From: Geitlerinema sp. BBD 1991-9
GTDB taxonomy: Bacteria > Cyanobacteriota > Cyanobacteriia > Cyanobacteriales > Geitlerinemataceae
Assembly: GCA_001657325.1 (NCBI GenBank)
Contig: LWRO01000008.1
Location: forward strand, 186,001 to 250,000
DNA length: 64,000 nt
Reading direction: 5' to 3'
Shown: one piece after another, positions 52,237 through 61,078 of the stretch
Numbering within the stretch: position 1 is the first letter of the stretch
Layout: each line of letters begins with the position of its first letter
Position numbers and translations under genes: made by a program
Notes under the pieces: generated by a model
What the model was told of the DNA's origin: nothing
What the model saw: the letters and a program-made list of their open reading frames with translations, nothing else
Database searches by the model: none

Positions 52237-54582
52237 TTAAAGTACCATTTGCCAATTGAGTGCGATCGGTTTTTTGAACGTTTCGTTATCGAGTTCGCTC
52301 AGCCAAGATTCATCGTTTCCCACGATCGCACCGGCAATTTTTTGTTTGTCTTCAATCGTTCGATCGATCTGTTCTTCAACAGTTCCCAAGGTCACGAACT
52401 TATGCACGAAAACGTTCTTCGTTTGGCCGATCCGAAATGCTCGATCGGTGGCTTGATTTTCCACCGCCGGATTCCACCATCGATCGAAATGAAAGACGTG
52501 ATTGGCTTTCGTCAGGGTAATTCCCACGCCGCCGGCTTTCAACGACAGAATAAACACCGAAGGTTCGATCTCGGGATCTTGAAATTCATCGATCGATCGT
52601 TCTCGCTGCTGTGGAGGCGTTCCACCGTGGAGATAATACGTATTAATATGTCGATCGTGTTTGAAGTATCGTTGCAAAGCCGATCCGATTTCTGTAAACT
52701 GCGTGAAAACTAACAGACTCTCGCCTTCCGAGATCGCTTCATCGACCATTTCTCCCAACCGCTTCAGTTTATGCGATCGACTGGGAGTAAATTCACTGTT
52801 ATCTTGTAAAAACTGTCGAGGATGATTGCAGATTTGCTTGAGTCTCAGCAGTGTCGTGAAAATCAATCCTTTGCGTTGAATTCCTTCTGCGTCGTCCAAC
52901 TCCTTCATCACGTTCTGTACCACAGCTTCATACAGCGAGGCTTGTTCTTTCGTGAGGTTACAGTATTGTTTGTGTTCGACTTTGTCGGGCAAATCTTTAA
53001 TGATTTGCGTATCGGTTTTCAAACGTCGTAAAATAAACGGTTGAACGAGTTTCTTGAGTACGCCAGACTTCAACGGGTTGTTGTCTTTTTGGATGGGCAG
53101 TTCAAAGGCTTTACGAAACTGATTTTCTTTGCCGAGATAACCTGGATTGAGAAAGTTGAAGATCGACCATAAGTCTAACAGTCGGTTTTCGACTGGTGTT
53201 CCCGTCAACGCCAGTCGAAAATTTGCTTTTAGCTTGAGTGTGGCTTTCGCTTGTGCGGCTTTGGGATTCTTAATATTTTGTGCTTCGTCGAGGACGACCC
53301 GATGCCATTGAATGTTTTGAAATAATTTTAAATCTTTGCGAATCAACGCGAAAGATGTAATCACAACATCTTGCTTCAAACTCGTTTTGATGATTTTTTT
53401 TTCGGTTTTAATTCGATCGATCCCTTGGTGAACTGCAATGCAAAGATGCGGCGCGAATTTTTCGATTTCTTTGCGCCAGTTACTCACGACTGAAGTCGGT
53501 GCAATTAAGAGGGTTGGAGCCACCTCTTCCAAAGTGTCTCGTTCTCCTAGCAATCTCGCGATGACTTGAATAGACTTTCCCAGCCCCATATCATCGGCGA
53601 GACAGCCGTTTAAACCGAGTTGTTCGAGATATTGTATCCAAGCAACGCCGCGTTTTTGATAGTCTCGCAGCATTCCGTGTAATTTTGAGGGGTTTTCGAT
53701 CGGTTCGAGACGACTCGGATCGTGTAAATTCGCCATCATCGTGGCTAAGCTATCGTCCGGTTCGACTTCGATATCGGCTTCCGACTCGGAATTTTTCTGC
53801 ATCAACTCTAGCAACGTCAGTTCCGGTTGCTCGTTTTGGTTCTTTTGCCAAAATTCGAGCATTTGCTGCATTTTCGATCGATCGATTTCAATCCATTCAC
53901 CTCGAAACTGCACCAGTGGCGTTTTCACATCGACTAATTGTTGCCATTCTTCCGGAGAGATCGCTTGGCTTCCAATGGCAAGTTCGTATCGATATTGAAC
54001 GAGGTTCTGAAGTTGAAAGCGGCCTTTCCCATCGTTGCGAGAACTGGCTTTAGAGGGGGAGGCTTTCAAGTGAATTTTAGCCTGCTGACGACCTTGAGGT
54101 GTCCACCAGGCGGGAACGATAACTTTATATCCTGCATCTTCGAGAACCCAAGCACTTTCTTTTAAAAAGTCAAAGGCTTCTTGAAGCGTTAACGCACAAC
54201 CGATGGGTTTATCCGTGTCCAATCCTTGCCAAAGTTTTGGATAGATTCGAGCGGCATATCCTAAGTGAATTAACAAGTCTCGCTCGACGTTTTGACTGAA
54301 GTGCTGTGGAACGGTTGCTCCAGTTTCTTCATCGAGAAACCAATAGTCATCGAGTTCGAGTTTTAACGACGGATCTTGTCGAGAAGAAACGATAAATTTT
54401 AAAACCCAATCGTCAGGAGTTTGGGCGGATGCTTCTCGGAGCTGGAAGCCAATGTAAAATGCAATTCGAGTGCGATCTCCAACGATTTTTTGCCTCCAAC
54501 CCAGCCATTTTCGGTACTCTTGGAACGCTCGATCGTCTGTGGTGGGAATTTTGCTGTTTGACAGATGGAGACAACCCGACAA
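52237..54582 (-). CDS. SNF2-family helicase, main part (downstream of an in-frame stop)
   Basis: 781 aa if translation starts at the TTG at 54582; no good ribosome site precedes it. The part contains the SNF2-associated region (EWQQLVDVKTPLVQFRGEW), the ATP-binding motif DDMGLGKSIQVIARL, the DEAQ box (VVLDEAQNIKNPKAA), LTGTPVENRLLDLWSIFNFL, and the C-terminal helicase motifs LVFTQFTEIG and ATDRAFRIGQTKNVFVHKF. Both motor lobes are complete. The same reading frame continues upstream through AAA codons to a TAA at 54607-54609 and then into the N-terminal segment, so the two are one gene (52237-55374, about 1045 codons) broken by one stop codon. Family role: ATP-driven double-strand DNA translocation. 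The SWIM gene follows. Confidence 0.9.
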   Translation of the reverse strand: MSGCLHLSNSKIPTTDDRAFQEYRKWLGWRQKIVGDRTRIAFYIGFQLREASAQTPDDWVLKFIVSSRQDPSLKLELDDYWFLDEETGATVPQHFSQNVERDLLIHLGYAARIYPKLWQGLDTDKPIGCALTLQEAFDFLKESAWVLEDAGYKVIVPAWWTPQGRQQAKIHLKASPSKASSRNDGKGRFQLQNLVQYRYELAIGSQAISPEEWQQLVDVKTPLVQFRGEWIEIDRSKMQQMLEFWQKNQNEQPELTLLELMQKNSESEADIEVEPDDSLATMMANLHDPSRLEPIENPSKLHGMLRDYQKRGVAWIQYLEQLGLNGCLADDMGLGKSIQVIARLLGERDTLEEVAPTLLIAPTSVVSNWRKEIEKFAPHLCIAVHQGIDRIKTEKKIIKTSLKQDVVITSFALIRKDLKLFQNIQWHRVVLDEAQNIKNPKAAQAKATLKLKANFRLALTGTPVENRLLDLWSIFNFLNPGYLGKENQFRKAFELPIQKDNNPLKSGVLKKLVQPFILRRLKTDTQIIKDLPDKVEHKQYCNLTKEQASLYEAVVQNVMKELDDAEGIQRKGLIFTTLLRLKQICNHPRQFLQDNSEFTPSRSHKLKRLGEMVDEAISEGESLLVFTQFTEIGSALQRYFKHDRHINTYYLHGGTPPQQRERSIDEFQDPEIEPSVFILSLKAGGVGITLTKANHVFHFDRWWNPAVENQATDRAFRIGQTKNVFVHKFVTLGTVEEQIDRTIEDKQKIAGAIVGNDESWLSELDNETFKKPIALNWQMVL

Positions 54583-54606
54583 AAGCGGAGAGCTAGCCAG
54601 TTTTTT

Positions 54607-55374
54607 TTAAAATGTTGCGGGAATACTCAGCTCGTTGAGGATGTCGTTTAACAGACATTCTGAAAAATGACGCAGTAAGGTCTCTCGATCGAAAAAGGCG
54701 ATCGAATCTCCCTCCGTTCCCAAACCTGACGTACAAGCTAACGGCATTCGATCGATATAATCTTGCAATTCGTTGTCGTAGGTATGAGAAACGATTTCCC
54801 AAGTTGGATAAATTTCAAAAGACGACTTTTTCTTCTTCCCCTTTCCAGTCTGAATTTCCCGATATTTCAAGGCGGGAATATATTGGTCTTTCAATAGAAT
54901 TTGTTTGAAAAATTGCGTGTAATAATACCAAAATAAGAGATCGCTGCCGATTTGTACGCTCGAATCGCTGTGAAGGCAAACAAAGTGAATGTCGTTGAGC
55001 CGTTTGACGATCGAGGTATCGGATTGATAACAGTCGATCGACCATGCTTTCCACTGCGACGGTTCGGGGGGAGCCGTTTCGAGGTAGCGAGCGAGTTCGA
55101 TCGAGGGTAGGGGTTCGGTATCCGTACTCGGAAGCACGAAATATTGAGGCGAAATGCGATGCTCGATTCGGACGTATCGATCTGGAACGATCGTCAACTC
55201 GTCCATCAAGAACGTTTGTAGCTCGCGTTTGAACAGATGAGCTGTATGTTGGTTTTCAGTCAGCGATTTCCGTCGTTTTTGCGGTGGCTCGATTTCTACC
55301 CACAGGTAAAACGCACCCTTTTGTACGAATTCCTCTTCAACTTGAGGAATCCACGTACCGTGAAGAATTTTCAT
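54607..55374 (-). CDS. N-terminal segment of the same SNF2-family helicase, ending at a premature TAA
   Basis: 255 aa from the ATG at 55374, with GAGGGGG eight bases upstream. The start MKILHGTWIPQVEEEFVQKG is characteristic of the N-terminus of bacterial SNF2 helicases paired with SWIM proteins. It runs through AHLFKRELQTFLMDEL and ends SIPATF, then TAA followed by AAAAAA and the downstream part in the same frame. Length and order of the two pieces add up to the normal size of these helicases (a little over 1000 aa). An upstream start at 55557 is unlikely. It may be translated as a separate N-terminal domain, or the gene may be inactive; sequence alone cannot decide. Confidence 0.85.
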   Translation of the reverse strand: MKILHGTWIPQVEEEFVQKGAFYLWVEIEPPQKRRKSLTENQHTAHLFKRELQTFLMDELTIVPDRYVRIEHRISPQYFVLPSTDTEPLPSIELARYLETAPPEPSQWKAWSIDCYQSDTSIVKRLNDIHFVCLHSDSSVQIGSDLLFWYYYTQFFKQILLKDQYIPALKYREIQTGKGKKKKSSFEIYPTWEIVSHTYDNELQDYIDRMPLACTSGLGTEGDSIAFFDRETLLRHFSECLLNDILNELSIPATF

Positions 55375-55580
55375 GGTACACCCCCTCGTTAAGTGGATTG
55401 TTTCATCGAGCGATTCTACGATCGGCAGTTTGCTAATTTGAAAGCTGTTTTGAACGTAACCGGAGCAATTATCTGATCGTCTCCGTTCGAGCGTTGCTGT
55501 CTGTATCATAAGAGGCATTCGGAAGGCAGCGCTTTTCCGGCTGCCTTTTCCTGGCAAGTTCGCGAAAAGATCGTTTCGAT

Positions 55581-56381
55581 CTAGTCGCGTTCGTTCAACA
55601 CTTCGTCAAAAAACCGTTGCATCGTCGCCCAAGAGTCTCGATCGAGTTGCGGATCGTAAGCCGTCCCTTCAAACGGATCGTCGTTCGCCTTCGGATCGGT
55701 AAAACTGTGAACGGCATTGCCATACATTACCATTTGCCAATCGACGTTGGCCGTTTGCATTTCGGTGATAAAAGCATTGACATCCTCAATGGGAACGAAG
55801 GGATCGTCAACCCCGTGTAGCACTAAAACGTGCCCTTGAATATTCGCTGCATCTGCGGGATCGGGCGTGTCGAGATTACCGTGGAAGCTGACGACGCCGG
55901 CGACGGACGCACCGCTGCGGGCGAGTTCGAGGACGGTTCCACCACCGAAACAGTAGCCGATGGCGGCGGTTCGATCGACCTCGGTCAGCGGATGTTGCTG
56001 TAAAAAGTCTAGTCCGGCGTTGGCTCTCGATCGAAGTAACGCCCGATTTTCCCGGTACAACGTCGCCTGTGCGCTGGCTTCGTCGGTATTACTCGGGCGC
56101 ACGCCTTGTCCGTAAATGTCCGTGGCGAGTGCGACATATCCCATTTCCGCCAGTTCGCGGGCCCGTTCTCGCTCGAAGTCTGTCAATCCCATCCAGGTGT
56201 GAACCACCATTACGCCCGCACGCGGTGTCGTTCTCGCGTCGTCGTAGGCGAGATAGCCTTCGAGAACGGTGTCGCCATCCCGGTATTCTACGATTTCCGT
56301 GCGAATTTCAGCCCATGCAGATTGAGGGGCAAGCAGTGCTACCAAGGTCGTTAACGTAACTGAAGCTAGAGAAGATTTCAT
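55581..56381 (-). CDS. Dienelactone hydrolase family protein, exported
   Basis: 266 aa from the ATG at 56381 (MKSSLASVTLTTLVALLAP); the start at 56408 would lengthen the signal peptide with arginines. Signal cleavage is likely after QSAWA. The alpha/beta-hydrolase fold has the family triad: Cys in GYCFGGGTVLELA, Asp in HGVDDPFVP and His in GNAVHSFTDP. Supporting motifs are VMVVHTWMGLTDFERERA and YVALATDIYGQGVRP. The substrate is unknown; family members hydrolyse lactones or esters. It stands between the helicase and the DUF3352 gene, all on the minus strand, without tight spacing. Confidence 0.92.
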   Translation of the reverse strand: MKSSLASVTLTTLVALLAPQSAWAEIRTEIVEYRDGDTVLEGYLAYDDARTTPRAGVMVVHTWMGLTDFERERARELAEMGYVALATDIYGQGVRPSNTDEASAQATLYRENRALLRSRANAGLDFLQQHPLTEVDRTAAIGYCFGGGTVLELARSGASVAGVVSFHGNLDTPDPADAANIQGHVLVLHGVDDPFVPIEDVNAFITEMQTANVDWQMVMYGNAVHSFTDPKANDDPFEGTAYDPQLDRDSWATMQRFFDEVLNERD

Positions 56382-56457
56382 CGTTCGTGTTCTCGATCGC
56401 GCGTGCATCGATATTATCGAAGATCGATCGAACGGTGGCGCACTCTTTTCAGACTGC

Positions 56458-58104
56458 TCACTTCTCGCTCGAAATTTTCACAAAGATATCGTAGCGACTG
56501 CTACGTTCGTCGAGGATACCCGCCCGAACGCCGATCGAATCGATCGCATCGACAATTGCCTGTCGGTCGTCGGGAAAGCGAGGCAGGAAGAGGTTCGTCT
56601 CCCCTTGGGAATCGGTTAAATTGACGAAAAACAAGCCGTTGCTGGGGTCGGGTTGGCGAGGGACAACCTCCTGAAACAATGACGTGCGAGCGAGGCTTTC
56701 GCTAGGTTGGGGAAGGAGGCGGGAAGTGACGGGAACGCCGACGCTGAAAAACGCCACGCCGTTATCCACCCAACCGTGGCTCACGTCTAAACCCTTACGT
56801 CGCGTGTCCCAGTGAACGACGGGAAATCCTTCGACCTCTCGTTCTTCGATGTTGAACTCGTACTTTTCGGCAACGGCTCGATCGAGTTTTCTAAAAAACG
56901 ATTCGGCCGCATTGCGATCGCCGACTTGTACCATCAATACCAACGCCTGCGGAAACATGACATCTTCCTCATCCAGAGTGGGAACGATGGCGAAGGCAAA
57001 TTCTCCCGTCATCCAAGACAGCAGTTCGGAATCGAGATCGATCCCGACCGTTTGTTGTAACGCCGTCCGCAACCAACCCACATCGAGGGGTAACAGGGGG
57101 TTGGCTTGCGCGTTTTGTAAATAATCCTGCCAAATTCGATTGAGGTTCGACCCCGCAATCGCCAACTGGGTTTCGGCGGGAAGTCGATCGATTGTCGTCG
57201 GGGGCGAGTTTCCTTCAACATCGAAGGTCGTTTGAGAATCCGAATCCAGCCAAGAGAGACTTTGCAAGCGAATACCGTCGTTTTCCAAAGTGACGGCTGT
57301 GGCGATACCTTGGGTTTCGACGTTGGCTAATGCTTCGACATCGATCGAACGGGTAGACGTTTCTGCGGCCGACTCGAGTGCCGCAGGCACGTTGACGAAC
57401 GCGTAGATAAATGGATTGGCGACGTTGAGGTTCGACCAAGCGCGGTTGTAACCGGGCATCGAAGCGATCGAGGCGTTTTGCTTGTAGGCATCGATGGCGC
57501 GATCGATCGCAACGGGGTCGGTCGTAACGACGACGAAGTTTCGATCGACGAGTGCCATTGAGTAGTGCATCTCATCGCTTTCCCGCTCGCGTATCGTAAT
57601 ACCTTTATAAGTGCGTTCCGTCCAAGCCGGTGCCGTTTCCTCACCGTTCGCCAACTGTCGGGCCCGGTTGAGATTCTTCACGGGGAGGACGAACACGGTG
57701 GCAAAGTCGACTTGGATCTTGTCCGCTTCAGTCGGTCGGTCTGGCGTAATTGGGGATGGGGGAAGTAACGCAACCGTGATGCGATCGCCAACCCAAGGCT
57801 GAATGTCTGCGCGATAGTTGTACCCGCTTTCTTTCAACAGACGATCTTGAAGTTGCGTCAGTCGATCTTGAAAGAGTTTTTGGCTGTCCGGCGTACCGTA
57901 GCCATCGAGTTGTTGCCATCGATCGGGCGCAGTGGAAACAGATACCGCCATTAATGCGTCTTGGGGAACGAGGCGCGAGCCAACCACTGCTGCATTTTCT
58001 GAGGGTTTACGGGCGAGTACCCAATAGGAGATACCGCCACCGAAAACCAGGAGTGCGGCGACACCCAAAACGCGCCAAGGGGGGGATTTCCGAAGTTTTA
58101 TCAT
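56458..58104 (-). CDS. DUF3352 family protein, membrane-anchored
   Basis: 548 aa from the ATG at 58104 (MIKLRKSPPWRVLG); a GTG at 58116 is possible. One membrane segment (VLGVAALLVFGGGISYWVLA, about 13-32) anchors a large extracytoplasmic domain. DUF3352 features are visible: ALMAVSVSTAPDRWQQLDGYG, RADIQPWVGDRITVALLPP, ATVFVLPVKNLNRAR, VVTTDPVAIDRAIDAYKQNASI (its key part is TTDPVAIDRAID) and WMTGEFAFAIVP. The family is common in cyanobacteria and its function is unknown. The gene is isolated: 76 bases from the hydrolase start downstream and 293 bases from the divergent sugar transferase gene upstream. Confidence 0.88.
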   Translation of the reverse strand: MIKLRKSPPWRVLGVAALLVFGGGISYWVLARKPSENAAVVGSRLVPQDALMAVSVSTAPDRWQQLDGYGTPDSQKLFQDRLTQLQDRLLKESGYNYRADIQPWVGDRITVALLPPSPITPDRPTEADKIQVDFATVFVLPVKNLNRARQLANGEETAPAWTERTYKGITIRERESDEMHYSMALVDRNFVVVTTDPVAIDRAIDAYKQNASIASMPGYNRAWSNLNVANPFIYAFVNVPAALESAAETSTRSIDVEALANVETQGIATAVTLENDGIRLQSLSWLDSDSQTTFDVEGNSPPTTIDRLPAETQLAIAGSNLNRIWQDYLQNAQANPLLPLDVGWLRTALQQTVGIDLDSELLSWMTGEFAFAIVPTLDEEDVMFPQALVLMVQVGDRNAAESFFRKLDRAVAEKYEFNIEEREVEGFPVVHWDTRRKGLDVSHGWVDNGVAFFSVGVPVTSRLLPQPSESLARTSLFQEVVPRQPDPSNGLFFVNLTDSQGETNLFLPRFPDDRQAIVDAIDSIGVRAGILDERSSRYDIFVKISSEK

Positions 58105-58397
58105 AAGGAATACCACTGGCGAAACGCTGACGGTACGAACGATGCCTTTGTCACTTTATCAGGATTTTCAAAATTCGATCGACCGCATTGTCTAACCGGA
58201 TACAACAGCAACACTCAAACGAGCCAAACTCGCTTGGCATCAGGGGTATTGGTGAAGCGCCCTCACGGGAACTTTAAAAAACCAGGGGAACCATGAAGAT
58301 TAAGCAAATCTAGGGGGGGAAACAAGACACCTCCAAAAAGCATCTCATATGATTGGAATCAAAGGGCTGACTTGTAAAGCTACGAAGAGCGCCAACC

Positions 58398-59084
58398 GTG
58401 ACTACGACACTGCCTTCGCAACTCACTTCGTTCGAACAACACCAACCCACTGGTGTTGAGGCATTCTCGGAACCCATCCATCCGTCCGTGAACAGCCGCC
58501 TCAAACGCGCCCTCGACATCGCTGGTGCGATCGTCGGTCTGGGTCTCACTTCAATTGTTGCTGTTCCCGTTGCAATCGCTACACAATTATCGGACCCCGG
58601 TCCGATTTTGTACAGTCAGATTCGCTGTGGCTACAAAGGGAAGCCGTTTCGGATTTGGAAGTTCCGGTCGATGGTTGTCGATGCCGATCGGAAAAAGCAC
58701 TTGGTTGAAAACCAAGCCAGCGGGTTTATCTTTAAAAACGAAAACGATCCGCGGATTACTCCCATCGGTCGCTTCCTTCGCCGCACGAGTCTAGACGAGC
58801 TGCCTCAATTCTGGAACGTGCTTCTCGGCGATATGACGCTCGTGGGAACCCGCCCCCCGACCCCTGACGAAGTCGAACGCTATAACGCCCACCACTGGCG
58901 GCGTTTGGATGTTAAACCCGGCATTACTGGGGAATGGCAAGTCAACGGTCGATCTTCTGTCAAAGACTTTGAAGACATCATCGAGATGGATCTCGAATAT
59001 CAGAAGAAATGGTCGGTTCTCTACGATTTAAAACTCGTCTTCAAAACGATTACCGTCGTGTTTAAAGGTAGCGGTGCGTGCTAA
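58398..59084 (+). CDS. Polyprenyl-phosphate sugar phosphotransferase (bacterial sugar transferase, WcaJ/RfbP type)
   Basis: 228 aa from a GTG at 58398. One hydrophobic hairpin segment (ALDIAGAIVGLGLTSIVAVPVAI, about 38-61) is followed by the catalytic domain: DPGPILYSQIRCG, PFRIWKFRSMVVDAD, DPRITPIGRFLRRTSLDELP (with the essential DE), LGDMTLVGTRPP and KPGITGEWQVNGRS. It transfers a sugar-1-phosphate to undecaprenyl phosphate, the priming step of exopolysaccharide or O-antigen synthesis. The large N-terminal membrane domain of long family members is missing, so this is the short form. It is followed by a good terminator. glmM and two glycosyltransferases lie downstream on the opposite strand. 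Confidence 0.94.
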   Translation: MTTTLPSQLTSFEQHQPTGVEAFSEPIHPSVNSRLKRALDIAGAIVGLGLTSIVAVPVAIATQLSDPGPILYSQIRCGYKGKPFRIWKFRSMVVDADRKKHLVENQASGFIFKNENDPRITPIGRFLRRTSLDELPQFWNVLLGDMTLVGTRPPTPDEVERYNAHHWRRLDVKPGITGEWQVNGRSSVKDFEDIIEMDLEYQKKWSVLYDLKLVFKTITVVFKGSGAC

Positions 59085-59148
59085 TTCGAGCTTTGTTTCT
59101 CGGGTGCGTCGATCTACCGTCTGACTTTCGATCGAATGTTATCAAAGA

Positions 59149-59171
59149 CCTGCCATCGGGCGGGTTTTTTA
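59149..59171 (+). terminator. Rho-independent terminator after the sugar transferase
   Basis: CCTGCC (59149-59154), loop ATCG, GGCGGG (59159-59164), then TTTTTT. Short but GC-rich stem with a classic T-run. Confidence 0.85.
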
Positions 59172-59240
59172 ATATCTAATCCCAATTTTTAGGATGTTTG
59201 AGATGGGTTTAGGCTTTTTGAAGTATTCTCAAAAATTATT

Positions 59241-59377
59241 GGGTTCTCTTGGAATTGCGGTGGTATTGGGTTGCTTACAATACCAATATCGTTGTCGGGG
59301 CGAACGGCCGTTCGCCCCAACGTCAAGGGTTTTGGAGCCTCATAAACTCGGCTTATCACCCTAACTCCAATAGACCC
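59241..59377. mobile_element. MITE-like miniature element, family 1 (copy D, best preserved)
   Basis: 137 bases with inverted ends GGGTTCTCTTGGAATT and AACTCCAATAGACCC and a perfect 7-base direct repeat AATTATT at 59234-59240 and 59378-59384. The centre holds the 22-base palindrome at 59297-59318 (core GCGAACGGCCGTTCGC). Outer arms match copy A on the right (GGCTTATCACC) and copy B on the left (ATTGNGTTGCTT). No coding capacity. Confidence 0.8.
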
Positions 59378-59502
59378 AATTATTTTGAATTCAGTTAGTT
59401 TTAAAACTCTAAAGCCATCACATCAAAAATTCCAAACACATAAAAATATATCGTGATGAAGTCCCGATCGAGGAGAGACAAAACTCAGCCACGATCGAGC
59501 CT

Positions 59503-59534
59503 CTGTCGGGACGTTGCAGACAACGTCCCGACAG
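59503..59534. repeat. Perfect intergenic hairpin
   Basis: CTGTCGGGACGTTG and CAACGTCCCGACAG form a perfect 14-base-pair stem with a four-base loop. It lies just past the stop of glmM (minus strand) but lacks a T-run, so a terminator role is doubtful. It is probably a dispersed palindromic repeat. Confidence 0.6.
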
Positions 59535-59566
59535 CGTTTCTCTGAACCGACTTCAGCAACACCGAG

Positions 59567-61003
59567 TCAACCAACCAGATGTTGGCGAACGGCGAGAACG
59601 AGGCGATCGGCCCAACGATCGGCGAGTTCGGCGTGGGCGGCTTCGACCATCACGCGAATCACGGGTTCGGTTCCCGACGCGCGAACCAACACCCGCCCTA
59701 AGTCGCCCATAGCGGTTTTCGCGTGTTCGATCGCAGCTTGTAAGGGAGCGCAATGTTGCCAGTTCAAGCGCAGTTCTCGATCTTCGACTCGCACGTTTCG
59801 CAGCAGTTGCGGATAGGTTTGAAAACTACCATCGACCAAATCCGACAGGGGATTTTGACGGCGTTTGACTAACGCCGCTAGGTGCAACGCCGTCATCAAA
59901 CCGTCTCCACTGACGCCGTAGTGACTGCAAATCACGTGTCCTGACTGCTCGCCTCCTAACGTCGCACCCGTGCGTTGCATTTCCGCGTGAACGTATCGAT
60001 CGCCGACAGGGGTACGAACGAGTTTTCCACCTTGGCGTTCCCAGGCTTTCTCAAATCCCAGGTTGGCCATAACCGTAGAGACGATCGAATTCTCGGGAAG
60101 TTGCCCCGTCTGACGCAGGTGTTGTCCCCATAAATAAAGGATGTAGTCGCCATCGATCGAACGGCCGCGTCCGTCAACAGCCAAAACGCGATCGGCATCG
60201 CCATCGAAGGCAAACCCGAGATCGGCGTGACGCTCGAGAACCGCCGCCTGCAAGGCTTCCAAGTGTGTCGAACCGCAGTTGACGTTAATTCGATCGCCAT
60301 CGGGTCGATCGTGCAGACAAACGACATCGGCATCCAAAGCCCGGAATGCCTTCGGGGCAACGTCACAGGCAGCACCCCAGGCTAAATCTAAAACAATTCG
60401 CATTCCTCGGAAATCGAGATCGCCGTTGAGGGGGGTTTGCAGGGCGTTCAGATAACGATTGACGAGTTCGGAGCGGCTGTAGTGATGTCCCCAAGCCTCA
60501 CTCGTCAGTGGGTCGAGTTGTCCTCGAATTCCCGCTTCAACTCGCTTTTGCAAGTCACCCGAAAGCTTCGCACCGTCTGCGCCGAAAAATTTAATCCCGT
60601 TATCGCCGGGGGGGTTGTGGCTGGCGGAAACCATGACGCCTCCAATGGCTTCAGAGGCATGGGTGAGATAAGCAACGCAAGGCGTCGGACACAAACCGAG
60701 ATCCCACACTTCTAAACCCGCAGCTGTTAATCCTGCTGAGAGCGCCATTGCTAACATACTGCTCGAGTTGCGCGAATCTTGCCCGAGAACGATCGATCCC
60801 GTGCCATAGTTGTCTCGCAACACCTGTCCCGCCCAGAATCCCACTTGAAGCGCGAGGGGGGCATCGAGCAGATCGCCCACTTGACCTCGAATGCCGTCCG
60901 TTCCGAACAGAGGCGACTTGGGTAGCGACAGCGAACTCTTTGCGAATGTCGATCGAGCCGTTGTCGCGTTGTCAGATTGTCGAACAGCCGGAGACATGAC
61001 CAT
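59567..61003 (-). CDS. glmM: Phosphoglucosamine mutase
   Basis: 478 aa from the ATG at 61003; a second ATG at 60997 is two codons later and equally plausible. After about 30 poorly conserved residues the alpha-D-phosphohexomutase fold begins with [12 protein letters not shown]. The catalytic serine is Ser128 in [14 protein letters not shown], the metal-binding loop is [14 protein letters not shown], the sugar-binding loop is [11 protein letters not shown], and the phosphate-binding site is [13 protein letters not shown]. The GEQSGH form and the length favour GlmM over phosphomannomutase. It converts glucosamine-6-phosphate to glucosamine-1-phosphate on the way to UDP-GlcNAc for peptidoglycan and exopolysaccharides. 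Confidence 0.94.
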   Translation of the reverse strand: MVMSPAVRQSDNATTARSTFAKSSLSLPKSPLFGTDGIRGQVGDLLDAPLALQVGFWAGQVLRDNYGTGSIVLGQDSRNSSSMLAMALSAGLTAAGLEVWDLGLCPTPCVAYLTHASEAIGGVMVSASHNPPGDNGIKFFGADGAKLSGDLQKRVEAGIRGQLDPLTSEAWGHHYSRSELVNRYLNALQTPLNGDLDFRGMRIVLDLAWGAACDVAPKAFRALDADVVCLHDRPDGDRINVNCGSTHLEALQAAVLERHADLGFAFDGDADRVLAVDGRGRSIDGDYILYLWGQHLRQTGQLPENSIVSTVMANLGFEKAWERQGGKLVRTPVGDRYVHAEMQRTGATLGGEQSGHVICSHYGVSGDGLMTALHLAALVKRRQNPLSDLVDGSFQTYPQLLRNVRVEDRELRLNWQHCAPLQAAIEHAKTAMGDLGRVLVRASGTEPVIRVMVEAAHAELADRWADRLVLAVRQHLVG

Positions 61004-61078
61004 AGTTTTATCGAGTCACTCCACACAAAACACACTCAACAGGAGAATAGCACGACCTCGTAGAATCCGAAGCTGACC

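Noticed and set aside
54601-54612. Programmed frameshift at the A8 run in the SNF2 gene
   Set aside because: The downstream part is in the same frame as the upstream part, so a +1 or -1 slip would not rejoin them; only readthrough or reinitiation could.
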